DNA of 17,267 bases from CAYVZZ01 sp964456185 (GTDB taxonomy: Bacteria; Pseudomonadota; Gammaproteobacteria; Pseudomonadales; Alcanivoracaceae). Under the pieces are notes generated by a model. That model saw only the letters and a program-made list of their open reading frames with translations. It was not told where the DNA came from and made no database searches. The stretch covers positions 1-17,267 of the forward strand of contig CAYVZZ010000047.1 in NCBI GenBank assembly GCA_964456185.1, in the 5' to 3' direction. Positions 7,543 to 15,654 of this stretch are shown here, piece after piece. Positions within the stretch are counted from its first letter, which is position 1, and each line of letters begins with the position of its first letter. The position numbers and the translations under genes were made by a program.

Positions 7543-9306
7543 TCACGCCTTGCCTGTTGCCGTGTCCTCGCCGCCATCATTATTGCCTTGCAGCGGTGCA
7601 CTTTCTGTTTTAACCAACGCTCGAATTACGTCCACAGAATTGGTCTCGTAAACAGTGTCTCGGATAGATTGATCGCGGAACAACTCGTGAATTTTGCTGA
7701 TTAATTGCGTTTGGGACAGCATGCTGCGGCTTGGCACCAGCAATAAGAAAATCAAGCGCACAGGACGCATATCCGGCGTTTCATAATGCACATTATGCCT
7801 TGGATTGCCCACCACCAATACCGGTTTGGTTAAGTTGCTAAAACGGGCACGCGGGATGGCGATTTCGTCACCGATCGCGGTGCTTTGAAGCGATTCGCGG
7901 CGGAGCAGGGCACGACGCACCAGCTCAACATCCAGCCCCGCTTGTTTGGCAGCAGGTTCGGCCAGCTTGTTAATGGCATCTTCAACACTGTTGGCTTCAA
8001 AATCCGGGACAATGGTACTGGCAACCAATAGGTCGTCCAGTTTCCATTCATGTGGCTTGGTAATAAAGAAATTCATTGCCGGGCCACTCAACAGCGAGCT
8101 GACTACAGCCAGAACAACCAGTGCCACAAACACTTCAGACTGAATAACGCCATATTGCATAGCGAGTAGGGCAAGGATGATTTCCATGGCACCGCGGGCA
8201 TTCATGCCAAAACTTACCGCTAGGCTGGTACGCAGCGCCAAACGACCAAAATAAGCACCAATCATGCAGCCTGCGAGCTTGCCAAAGAAGGCAATAAACA
8301 AGATAGCCAGCACCAATTGTAGGTTGAACGAGGCCACAAAGTCGGCCTCCAGCCCCATAGCCACCAGAAAAATGGGCGCAAAAACATAGGTCACAAACTG
8401 TTCAAGAATAGTGCGCGTTTTCTCACGTAAATGGGGCGAATCACCCACAATAATGCCGGCCAGGAAAGCACCGAAAACCGCGTGAATGCCAATGGCCTCG
8501 GTTAGCGAGGCACCAAACATGGTTAATGTTAGAGTAAAGGCAATAACAGCGCCGGGCCAGCTAAGACGCGCTTGAAAGTACGGCATAATGCGGTGAATCA
8601 ACCAGCGGCCAAGCGTCAAAGCAAGTGCGAAGACCGCTAACGTCATGCCAATGGTACCCCAAATACCGCCGCCCGCATGCGAGACCGTGACTGTATCGGA
8701 ACCTGCCTGCAACATGCCCAAAATAATGGCGAAACCAAGCCAGCCAATAAGGTCATTAAGCATGGCAGCGCCCATGACCAGCAAGCCAACGTCTGTCTTG
8801 AAAAGCTTCAAGTCCAGCATGATCTTGGCAATCACAGGCAATGCCGAAATCGATAAGGCGATACCGAGGAACAATGCGTAAATTAACGGGTCGGCTCCCG
8901 GCGCCATTCCCCAGAAACTAGGCGCTAAATAGGCTAAACCAGCACCCAACGAGAAAGGTACAATGATACTGAACAAACTGACCAGAATGGCCGCGCGGCC
9001 TTGTTTCCACACCACATGCAGGTCGATTTCGAGACCGGCAATCATTAGCAGAAAAACGACACCAAGATTGATAATCGTCTGGTAAGCAATAGCGACATTG
9101 CCGCTGTCGGGGAAAAGATAATCGGCCCATTCAGGAAAAAGCGCGCCGAAGATAGTCGGGCCAAGCACGATACCCGCAAGGATTTCACCTACGATGGCTG
9201 GCTGCTTAAAACGGGTGAAGAATTCACCGAACATCCGTGCCACAAGAAGCATGACGCCGAAGCCGAGAAATAAAACAACGATGTTATCCGGGGTAAGTTT
9301 TTCCAT
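7543..9306 (-). CDS. CPA2-type cation:proton antiporter with C-terminal PTS EIIA-like domain
   Basis: A 587-residue inner-membrane protein. Residues about 8-415 contain roughly a dozen hydrophobic helices typical of monovalent cation:proton antiporter-2 (KefB/NapA) transporters, with family motifs KQPAIVGEILAGIVLGP and LLMIAGLEIDL near the start and AVFGAFLAGIIVGDSPHLREK in the middle. Residues about 438-573 (nt 7588-7995) resemble a mannitol/fructose-type PTS EIIA domain: LLRRESLQSTAIGDEIAIP, then VRLIFLLLVP. In functional EIIA domains the next residues are HA, the His being phosphorylated. Here the codon at 7849-7851 is CGT, giving IPRA with Arg486. The domain is therefore more likely a sensor or structural module than a phosphocarrier. 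No other PTS genes are in the window. The start is ATG 9306 with GGAG about 11 nt before it. The gene converges on the TPR-like gene with a 12-bp gap. Ion specificity (Na+, K+) cannot be read from sequence. Confidence 0.9.
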   Translation of the reverse strand: MEKLTPDNIVVLFLGFGVMLLVARMFGEFFTRFKQPAIVGEILAGIVLGPTIFGALFPEWADYLFPDSGNVAIAYQTIINLGVVFLLMIAGLEIDLHVVWKQGRAAILVSLFSIIVPFSLGAGLAYLAPSFWGMAPGADPLIYALFLGIALSISALPVIAKIMLDLKLFKTDVGLLVMGAAMLNDLIGWLGFAIILGMLQAGSDTVTVSHAGGGIWGTIGMTLAVFALALTLGRWLIHRIMPYFQARLSWPGAVIAFTLTLTMFGASLTEAIGIHAVFGAFLAGIIVGDSPHLREKTRTILEQFVTYVFAPIFLVAMGLEADFVASFNLQLVLAILFIAFFGKLAGCMIGAYFGRLALRTSLAVSFGMNARGAMEIILALLAMQYGVIQSEVFVALVVLAVVSSLLSGPAMNFFITKPHEWKLDDLLVASTIVPDFEANSVEDAINKLAEPAAKQAGLDVELVRRALLRRESLQSTAIGDEIAIPRARFSNLTKPVLVVGNPRHNVHYETPDMRPVRLIFLLLVPSRSMLSQTQLISKIHELFRDQSIRDTVYETNSVDVIRALVKTESAPLQGNNDGGEDTATGKA

Positions 9307-9548
9307 GCTGGCGCAACTCCGCGTTCACGAACTCGTAATGGTGTACGAACGGTTTGCGACACGCAACCTAAAGTTAATGGAAAGTATAGAACTGACTGCC
9401 AATTGAGCGCTTTATAGACAGCAACCAAAACGTACCTAGTCAGAATGCATAAGTATTAACTTCGCATAATGTATATTGTGTTAAATTTGATATACAGTTA
9501 GATCTACCTGACACGAAACCGAGCCGTAATAATAGTATTCAAAGACTG

Positions 9549-9562
9549 GGCGGTTTCCCGCC
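9549..9562 (-). terminator. Weak hairpin after the Gly-rich lipoprotein gene
   Basis: GGCGG (9549-9553) and CCGCC (9558-9562) flank a four-base loop, which reads GAAA on the minus strand. It begins 8 bp past the stop codon of the lipoprotein gene. The run of T that follows is poor, so it may be a weak terminator or only an RNA-stabilising stem. The rest of the 9307-9569 gap is AT-rich and I see no gene in it. Confidence 0.3.
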
Positions 9563-9569
9563 ACTGTCC

Positions 9570-10352
9570 TTAGCCGTTGCGAATACCTTGATAGGCGACC
9601 ACAACAGTCTTGCTTGCGTTATGCATGGCAGCTATTAACTTGCTGCTGCCGTCATAGTAGGCAACGCCGGTCACGCTTTCACCTGCGTATTTATTCCCGC
9701 ATTGTACTGCGTTGTTTTCATAGGTGGCATTTAGCAGAAAAACGCCAGTTACTTGGCTTTGTGTGAATGCACCCGTTACTTTACACCCAGCGCCATCTAT
9801 GGCCGTCAAGTGGCCACTATTGTCGATATCAACGGTTACGCTGTTGCTTGCTGTATCGGCATTGATAAAAACGCCCTGGGCATAATGTCCGGCAATGCTC
9901 GACAAACTTACATTTTGTAGATTCTGCCGATCCAGATTGATACTAGCGGTTCGATCCTGTGAATCGGTAAAGGTACCTACTATCCCTGACTTTGAAAGTG
10001 TCAGGTCTACGGTTAGCTGCTCTGGTGTTTGACCGCTGCCAAATATGTAACGCTGAACCTTCACGTTTTTGGCTTCTAAGTCGGATGGCGAAAACGATAG
10101 CTGGCCGTGTGCGATTCCACTTATTAACTGAGAGCCGCCATCTTTAATAAAGTCATAAAGTTCGCCAGTTTTCAAAAGTATTGTGTAGTTAAGGCCGCCG
10201 TTGGTATCGGGGCCCACAAAAACACCACTGGTTTCCACTGTAGGTGTAGGATGCTTTGGTGGTGTTGGGCTGTCGTCGCTGCCGCCGCCTCCCCCACATG
10301 CGGTTAATGTTAAGCCAGCTATTACTGCGATCACTGTTTTTGTAATTTTCAT
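9570..10352 (-). CDS. Gly-rich-start lipoprotein of unknown function
   Basis: A 260-residue protein with a textbook lipoprotein signal: MKITK, a hydrophobic core, and lipobox LTAC with Cys19. The Cys is followed by five Gly, then SDDSPTPP and a Pro/Thr-rich linker to about residue 40. This CGGGGG start is common in outer-membrane or surface lipoproteins of marine gammaproteobacteria. The remainder reads as beta-strand-rich: alternating short hydrophobic strands and turns, with repeated phrases such as GTFTDSQDRTASINLDRQ and DIDNSGHLTAIDGAGCKVTG. This suggests a beta-barrel or beta-sandwich of about 200 residues. A second Cys pair (in GAGCKVTG and AVQCGNKY) could form a disulphide. The start is fixed by AGGAG 7 nt before ATG. 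It has no partner gene of known function; I do not recognise the domain. Confidence 0.85.
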   Translation of the reverse strand: MKITKTVIAVIAGLTLTACGGGGGSDDSPTPPKHPTPTVETSGVFVGPDTNGGLNYTILLKTGELYDFIKDGGSQLISGIAHGQLSFSPSDLEAKNVKVQRYIFGSGQTPEQLTVDLTLSKSGIVGTFTDSQDRTASINLDRQNLQNVSLSSIAGHYAQGVFINADTASNSVTVDIDNSGHLTAIDGAGCKVTGAFTQSQVTGVFLLNATYENNAVQCGNKYAGESVTGVAYYDGSSKLIAAMHNASKTVVVAYQGIRNG

Positions 10353-10394
10353 TGTATCTCCTAACTTATATGTACGCTCTATGCCGTTACTTAA

Positions 10395-10422
10395 AGTATG
10401 GTATCTGTTAAACAATTGCCAG
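10395..10422 (-). promoter_or_regulatory. Candidate sigma-70 promoter of the Gly-rich lipoprotein gene
   Basis: On the minus strand CTGGCA (10417-10422) and CATACT (10395-10400) are separated by 16 bp. Each matches the consensus at four of six positions. Transcription would begin about 35 bp before the start codon. Confidence 0.35.
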
Positions 10423-10445
10423 ATTTTGAATCTACTAGATCGTTT

Positions 10446-12320
10446 TTAAACCGCCTTAACTTCGCCTTTATCTGCGTCTAGTGACACCGTCTGGCCGTCT
10501 GTCAGGCAATGTACCGCATCACTAAGCGCATAGATGCAAGGAATGTCCAGTGCTTTTGCTAGCCGGATGGCATGATCTTGTTCATTGTCTGCCGAGATGA
10601 CGAGCGCAGCAGCTTGTGTCAGCCAAGGTAACCAATGTGGATCGCAGCGATGCATAACCAAAATATCGCCGGGTTGAATTTGATTAAGCGTCCAACCGGA
10701 CACCAGGCGCTTAATACGACCTTCGGCACAGCCCGACACAGCGGTTTTACCCAGCAAAAGCTCGTGAGGCTGATTATCCTGGCTGAATCCAAAGCCAAGC
10801 CCGTCTAGCTGCCAGTGCGGTGCGCCACGGTGCGCATCTTCCAGGTAACGTACTTTTCGTTGGTTGAGCTTCTCTAGCGACAAGCTCGGTGGTACTTGCT
10901 GTTTCTCACACAGGAGCCAAAGTTCATCGTAATAGCAGAAATAAATGTCATCAGGCTGGGTTAATAGTTTGTTTGAAATTAGGTTATTAGCGATTTCATT
11001 TAATGTCGTTTGTATGTGTAAAGCCAAACCGTTGCGCAGTTTTGTTGCGTCGTTTAGTTGCTTATCTGTACGGTTCTCGGCTGCGGGGAACAGTTGTGTC
11101 AGCCGTGATTCGGGTAGGATCTCAGCCAGTATCGGCAGGCTATTCTTCTCCGGCGGACTAGATGCCAAAAGCCGATGCACGGGGTCGACGCCCACACGGA
11201 GCGCATCGCTATCGCCAGTGGTAAACCACTCTTTGACGCTGTCGGGGATGCACTGCGCAGGAGCGCTGTAGGTCGGTGCATAATAGAGTGGCGCAATAAT
11301 TTCGGCGAGCTCTTCACCCAGCAAGTCCAGTTGCTTGAATCGCGGCCAAGCACCCTTCTCTTTTATGGCTTTATCAAATCGTTTCTTGAATTTGCGGGTA
11401 CGACCCGCGATTTGTAATTGTTGCCAGCCCAACATTAACGGGGATTGCTGATTGACATTATTTGCTGACCAGCCCGGTGGAATGTCTTCGCTGAATTGCG
11501 GAAGCTGCTGTAAAAATTGCGCATTTCGGTAGATATGGCTGTATTGCCTTTTATAAGGCTCGACCTTGTGTAACTGGCTTAATTTATGACGGCGGACCAT
11601 GGGTTCCCAGAAGCGATTTTTCAGCCAGCGCCCTTCTAGCGTGTACCACAGCGGGGTGATCGCTTGATACCAGAAGCCGTCATTTGCTCGGCAGGTCCAA
11701 GCGTCTTGAGGAGCGGGCAAACTGCCAATGGTCAGTGTTTGTAAGACCCAAAGCTTACGGCCATCAAAAACCCATTCGACTGCCTGCGGGGCGTCGTTCA
11801 TTTTTTTGGTGCGATCAACCAGCTCCAGGAAGGCATCTTTGGGTACTACATCTAATAATGGACGGCTGTTGTCGGCTGCGAAAACCAACCGGCCTTCTGG
11901 TGAAAAAATAAGCCGTTGTGTGTCTGCCCTTTCGCCGTTGACGCCTTCCACCACCCAATGATGCAGGTCGCGCCGCAGCGGGTGGCGTGTAAACAACATG
12001 CCAGTGGCCTGCCAGCCTGGCAACAACATGATGGTCGCTTGTTTATGGTCACTTTGTTGAAAATAGGCATCAAGTGCGGCGACTAATGCGGTTGCGCTGT
12101 CTAGATTTAATAGACTTTGTCGTTGGGATTTCTCGTTCATTCGTCCCTGTAACAAAACCCAATAGTGCCCTTCCGGAGAATCAACGGTATATTGGTTTAG
12201 CTGATTCAGCAGTACGTCGCGCTCGGTCAATTGTTCCCTGGCAATCTGCCAACTGGCTGGAGAGTCACTAACCCATTGATTGGTGTCCGGAGCTTGAATG
12301 ATTGAGGGCTGTGTTGTCAT
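10446..12320 (-). CDS. PEP-synthase / rifampicin-phosphotransferase-like protein with reduced ATP-binding region
   Basis: A 624-residue protein related to the pyruvate phosphate dikinase / PEP synthase family. Residues about 95-195 match the second half of the family's ATP-grasp domain: a TGMLFTRHP strand (106-114), then VEWVFDGRKLWVLQT. The Mg/ATP-contacting Glu (E182) and Gln (Q194) are present at the normal 12-residue spacing. The Arg expected two positions after the Gln is Leu (L196). The first ATP-binding lobe, normally about 200 residues with an RSS motif, is nearly absent, with only a divergent stretch before residue 90. Residues about 205-530 (RANDGFWYQAITPLW) resemble the substrate-binding middle domain of rifampicin phosphotransferases. 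Residues about 545-620 are a PEP-utiliser swivelling domain in which DHAIRLAKALDIP keeps the phospho-accepting His (H583). There is no TIM-barrel PEP domain. I chose ATG 12320; TTG 12377 would add 19 residues, and neither has a strong ribosome-binding site. Substrate unknown. Confidence 0.75.
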   Translation of the reverse strand: MTTQPSIIQAPDTNQWVSDSPASWQIAREQLTERDVLLNQLNQYTVDSPEGHYWVLLQGRMNEKSQRQSLLNLDSATALVAALDAYFQQSDHKQATIMLLPGWQATGMLFTRHPLRRDLHHWVVEGVNGERADTQRLIFSPEGRLVFAADNSRPLLDVVPKDAFLELVDRTKKMNDAPQAVEWVFDGRKLWVLQTLTIGSLPAPQDAWTCRANDGFWYQAITPLWYTLEGRWLKNRFWEPMVRRHKLSQLHKVEPYKRQYSHIYRNAQFLQQLPQFSEDIPPGWSANNVNQQSPLMLGWQQLQIAGRTRKFKKRFDKAIKEKGAWPRFKQLDLLGEELAEIIAPLYYAPTYSAPAQCIPDSVKEWFTTGDSDALRVGVDPVHRLLASSPPEKNSLPILAEILPESRLTQLFPAAENRTDKQLNDATKLRNGLALHIQTTLNEIANNLISNKLLTQPDDIYFCYYDELWLLCEKQQVPPSLSLEKLNQRKVRYLEDAHRGAPHWQLDGLGFGFSQDNQPHELLLGKTAVSGCAEGRIKRLVSGWTLNQIQPGDILVMHRCDPHWLPWLTQAAALVISADNEQDHAIRLAKALDIPCIYALSDAVHCLTDGQTVSLDADKGEVKAV

Positions 12321-12439
12321 ATAGGGAAAACTTGTACCTATTTGCGAAAAAAACGGGCGAAGCCGCCATAAAGCCAATCTGCGACTGGATATTTCATGGC
12401 ATGCTGGAGTCTACACGACTTTATCGCCATAATGTGCCT

Positions 12440-12467
12440 TTGCACAACAAACTGCTGTGCATATAAC
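12440..12467 (+). promoter_or_regulatory. Candidate promoter and operator in the divergent gap
   Basis: TGCACA (12441-12446) and TGTGCA (12456-12461) form an inverted repeat with a 9-bp spacer. It lies between a weak -35 (TTGCAC, 12440-12445) and a good -10 (TATAAC, 12462-12467), spaced 16 bp. The repeat fills the promoter of the hydrolase gene and lies upstream of the divergent PEP-synthase-like gene, so a dimeric regulator bound here could act on one or both genes. Confidence 0.35.
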
Positions 12468-12497
12468 ACTAGACAATAACAAAAAAAGGAAGACCCC

Positions 12498-14171
12498 ATG
12501 CTGATGAGGCTATTGCCCTGTATTTTGCTCTCATTATTATTGCTTGGTGGTTGTACCACTACCCTGCCATTGGCTCAGCCTGGTCCTGCTCAGAAATCGA
12601 TGGAACAGGATTATTACCAAGTCAAAATCAAGACACACGATGGCATTGAGCTGGCAGCAACCGTTTATCAACCAAAGCTTGAACCAGGTGAAACCGCGCC
12701 GTTAATTATTGCTGCGCATGGTTTCGCCGGGTTCCGTGCATCACGCCCTTTCTCCATTTATGGCGAAACCATGCTAACCGGTGAAGCACCTATTGCCGCT
12801 TGGAAAAAAGGTTATTGGGTAATTTCCTATGACCAACGCGGCTGGGGCGATAGCGAAGGCGTTGTTCATCTTAGCGAGAAAAAGTACGACGTCGCCGATG
12901 TATCGGATGTCATCGACTGGGCACTGAAACACCTACCCGCCGTTGCCCACTTGGATAATGGCCAACCCGCTATCGGTATGATTGGCGAATCACAGGGGGC
13001 GGTTGTTCAAATCCTCGCCTCCATGAATGACCCGCGCATTCAAACCATCACACCGATCGCCAGCTATTACAACCTGAACGACATGGCGCCCAATGGCGAG
13101 GTGAAGTCGGCCTGGGGTCTGATCATGCTCACATTTGGCGCCTTTAGCAGTGGGTTTGATGTGGGCTTTATGGTGCATGACCCGCTATTTGGCACCCTTG
13201 GCGGACAGGCTGACCGCGATGCACAAAAATGGTTTTATCAACACAGCCCGGCAGCACGTTGTGATGCCGGCAAATATCCCCAAGCCGATGCCTTATTGAT
13301 TCAGGGTTATCGCGATAGCTTATTCGATATGGATCAGGCGCTAAAAAACGCCGCGTGTATAGAAGCTGGCGGTAATCAAACTCGCATTCTCGCCGTACAA
13401 GGTGGGCATATCCTGCCTTGGCCAATGCAAAGCTGGAGCGGCAAGCCTTTCTTTAATATCGAAGATGAGCTGAACTGTGGTGATTACCAAGTAACCATGG
13501 TGCAGGCCGTTCTGGACTGGTGGAATGAAAAGCTGAAAGGTCGCAAAAAGAAAGTGCCTAAGTACTGCATTGACTTAGGCGAAGATGAAGGCCTACAGCC
13601 GGACAGCTTCCCTGTTAATGCGGGGCAGAAATTCCGCTTGCCTCGACATTGGGTGTGGACACCTACTGCAGGACTCTTTGAAGCCTTTATGATTCCGGCC
13701 GATACCATCGGTGATATGTTCCGTGACCTTTGGCCCGGAGCCGATTTGCAGGGGCTAGAGCCGGACGGCGGCTTTGGGCGGCCATTGTTTGTACCAGTTT
13801 ACATCGCTCACCAGGACGAAGCCTTGATTGGCACGCCGCATATAGACGTGCGCGTCGGCGGTATTGGTGATGCAGATGCCATGAAGCTTTTTGTGGGCGT
13901 GGGCATTCAGCATGAAGGCAATCGCCGTGTGTATGTGGCCAGCGAACACCTTACTCCCCTGCCCGGTAAAGGCATATATCAGCAAGATTTGCCCGCCATT
14001 GCGACAACACTCGACTCAGGCGACCGCGTTGGCCTGGTTGTCTATGGCTTTACCTCGCAATACTTCTGGAATTCTGCGTTTTGGTGGCGTCGTGCAACAA
14101 TTGGCGGTTCGATAAAATTGCCAATCACCCACTATGATTACCGTAACACGCATTTCCTCGACAATTATTAA
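12498..14171 (+). CDS. Exported alpha/beta-hydrolase lipoprotein (CocE/peptidase S15-like)
   Basis: A 557-residue lipoprotein with lipobox LGGC (Cys19). Residues about 38-330 form an alpha/beta-hydrolase domain of the CocE / X-prolyl-dipeptidase (S15) type: DGIELAATVYQP, the oxyanion strand IIAAHGFAGF, SYDQRGWGDSEG, and the nucleophile elbow GESQG with Ser165. The likely rest of the catalytic triad is Asp273 in GYRDSLFDM and His304 in VQGGHILPW, in the expected order. Residues about 370-557 would be the beta-rich C-terminal domain of this group. Known members cleave esters, amides or N-terminal dipeptides; the substrate here is unknown, and an envelope-bound position suggests action on imported or external molecules. 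ATG 12498 follows AAGGAAG by about 6 nt. The gene is divergent from the PEP-synthase-like gene and ends just before a strong terminator. Confidence 0.85.
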   Translation: MLMRLLPCILLSLLLLGGCTTTLPLAQPGPAQKSMEQDYYQVKIKTHDGIELAATVYQPKLEPGETAPLIIAAHGFAGFRASRPFSIYGETMLTGEAPIAAWKKGYWVISYDQRGWGDSEGVVHLSEKKYDVADVSDVIDWALKHLPAVAHLDNGQPAIGMIGESQGAVVQILASMNDPRIQTITPIASYYNLNDMAPNGEVKSAWGLIMLTFGAFSSGFDVGFMVHDPLFGTLGGQADRDAQKWFYQHSPAARCDAGKYPQADALLIQGYRDSLFDMDQALKNAACIEAGGNQTRILAVQGGHILPWPMQSWSGKPFFNIEDELNCGDYQVTMVQAVLDWWNEKLKGRKKKVPKYCIDLGEDEGLQPDSFPVNAGQKFRLPRHWVWTPTAGLFEAFMIPADTIGDMFRDLWPGADLQGLEPDGGFGRPLFVPVYIAHQDEALIGTPHIDVRVGGIGDADAMKLFVGVGIQHEGNRRVYVASEHLTPLPGKGIYQQDLPAIATTLDSGDRVGLVVYGFTSQYFWNSAFWWRRATIGGSIKLPITHYDYRNTHFLDNY

Positions 14172-14184
14172 ACCATTGCCGAAC

Positions 14185-14222
14185 AAAAAGGCCGACTTCT
14201 CTTGCGGGAGGTCGGCCTTTTT
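14185..14222. terminator. Bidirectional rho-independent terminator
   Basis: AAAAAGGCCGAC (14185-14196) pairs perfectly with 14211-14222. The stem can continue with one wobble to about 17 bp around a TTGC loop (14202-14205). It has a U-run on either strand, so it serves both the hydrolase gene (plus) and the ABC1-kinase gene (minus). The stop codon of the minus-strand gene (14221-14223) lies inside the outer A/T edge of the stem. Confidence 0.93.
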
Positions 14223-15552
14223 AATAAGCGCGCTGCTCCGGTGGGGACCAGTCCATGGTGACGTCATAGGCCATCATGAAACCGCCTAGCGTGATCAACA
14301 CACGCGACAAGGCCACATAAGAATCGGGAATATGAATCTGATATTCACGGAAGGTTTCCAGAATCTCCTCCATGGCAGCCATTGGCTTTTCATGTTTGAG
14401 TTTGTCGCTGAACATATAAGCCGACAAAGACTCTAGCACCTCGGCATTTCCGCCTTTAAACCCAGCGTCAATGAATAATTGACCGATATCTACGTCGCCT
14501 AAAAAGCCCATTAGACCAAACAGTAAGCGTGAGTAGCTACGCACTTCCTCACCAGTTAGCCGGTACATGGCACCATAATCGAGGATGACAATCTGGTTGT
14601 CGGGATTAACCAGGAAGTTCCCGGGATGCGGGTCGGCCTGAAAAATACCAAAACGTGTGACCTGTTGAAGATAGCTACCCAGTAGTGTGTTTAACAGACG
14701 GTCGGCGTCATCCGGATTGGCATCCAAATGATCTCGCAGGCGATCCCCCTCTTCCCAGCTGGTGACTAGCAAGCTTTCTCCCGAGAGTTTGGGAAATAAC
14801 GTGGGGACGCGTATGCCGTCAAGGTGGGATAAACGTGAAAAGCGCACCAAATTATCGGCTTCTCGACGGAAATCGAGCTCTTCCATGGTCATTTGAACCA
14901 GCTGCTCGACGATTTGGTTTAAATCCAGCTCTTTGATTAACGGCGCTGCCCAACGAGCCAATAGCGTAAAGCTCTTGGCATCTTGAAGAAATGTTTTGCG
15001 GACACCGGGCAGGCGAATTTTTAGGGCAACCGGCGTGCCATCTTTGAGCACCGCATAGTGAATTTGCGCAATAGAGGCGGTTGCGATGGGCTCTTCATCA
15101 ATATCTTGAAAATAATGGCGCCACTTACGGCCAAGATTGCGCTCTAAGGTTTTCTTCAGGCGGGCAAAAGGAACTGGCTCCGCTTCATTTTGCAGCACTT
15201 GCAGGGCGTCGATATAGGCCGGCGGCAGGATGTCAGAACGCGTCGAGAAAAACTGCGCCGCTTTGACCCATGCGCCGCCATTGCGTTTGGCCAAATTGGC
15301 CAGCTTTTCACCGGCACGTTGATGCGCGTTATCAAGGTTCCCTTTTTTCCCGTTAGAGCGATTTCGTGCGTAAATACCAGAGACAGACGTCAGTACGCGC
15401 AGCGCTCGTGCATAGCGGTCACGACCACTCACTAACGCCATGGCAGTTTGGCCGCCTAGGGCCAAAGAATTTCTGCTTGTGCTCGCCACCAAACTTGCTC
15501 TGCTATCTACTGTACGTTGTAAAGGGTGCTGTAATGTTTTCGCAAACTGCAT
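14221..15552 (-). CDS. ABC1/UbiB-family atypical protein-kinase-like protein
   Basis: A 443-residue protein of the ABC1/AarF/UbiB family, atypical kinases or ATPases linked to ubiquinone synthesis and membrane-lipid homeostasis. The features run in family order: the KxGQ region at 97-100, LPPAYIDALQVLQNEAEPVP after it, the A-rich nucleotide loop IATASIAQIH (156-165), the VALK lysine K178, the catalytic-type DPHPGNFLV (D307, N312) and the metal-binding DYG (D325). Two signature places differ from the usual form: KxGQ reads KAAQ (Gly to Ala), and the alanine loop reads ATAS. The most distal C-terminus shows little hydrophobic sequence, whereas true UbiB usually ends in two membrane helices, so this may be a paralogue rather than the ubiquinone gene. 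ATG 15552 is chosen because the upstream in-frame extension (to 15651) is unlike the family; no strong ribosome-binding site is visible. No ubiE/ubiJ neighbours are present. Confidence 0.88.
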   Translation of the reverse strand: MQFAKTLQHPLQRTVDSRASLVASTSRNSLALGGQTAMALVSGRDRYARALRVLTSVSGIYARNRSNGKKGNLDNAHQRAGEKLANLAKRNGGAWVKAAQFFSTRSDILPPAYIDALQVLQNEAEPVPFARLKKTLERNLGRKWRHYFQDIDEEPIATASIAQIHYAVLKDGTPVALKIRLPGVRKTFLQDAKSFTLLARWAAPLIKELDLNQIVEQLVQMTMEELDFRREADNLVRFSRLSHLDGIRVPTLFPKLSGESLLVTSWEEGDRLRDHLDANPDDADRLLNTLLGSYLQQVTRFGIFQADPHPGNFLVNPDNQIVILDYGAMYRLTGEEVRSYSRLLFGLMGFLGDVDIGQLFIDAGFKGGNAEVLESLSAYMFSDKLKHEKPMAAMEEILETFREYQIHIPDSYVALSRVLITLGGFMMAYDVTMDWSPPEQRAY

Positions 15553-15598
15553 AGTGTCATCATAGCGCAAAGCGCCTAGGAAATGTTTTTCAGACTGT

Positions 15599-15627
15599 AG
15601 TATGAATGTTTCTGTAAATAGTGGTAA
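15599..15627 (-). promoter_or_regulatory. Candidate sigma-70 promoter of the ABC1-kinase gene
   Basis: On the minus strand TTACCA (15622-15627) and CATACT (15599-15604) are 17 bp apart, each four of six to consensus. Transcription would start about 40 bp before ATG 15552. Confidence 0.38.
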
Positions 15628-15654
15628 TTGCCCACATTTTAGACAGGGCAAACG

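Noticed and set aside
7531..7551. AAGGC / GCCTT hairpin between the convergent TPR-like and antiporter genes
   Set aside because: The stem is only 5 bp with an 11-base loop and no T-run; too weak for a terminator.
9383..9416. TATACT and TATAAA on the minus strand before the antiporter gene
   Set aside because: Both look like -10 boxes, but I could find no acceptable -35 at 16-18 bp, so I do not call a promoter.
15553..15651. 33-residue N-terminal extension of the ABC1-family gene
   Set aside because: The extension carries a CxxC-like start but no family similarity, and it would remove the candidate promoter at 15599-15627.
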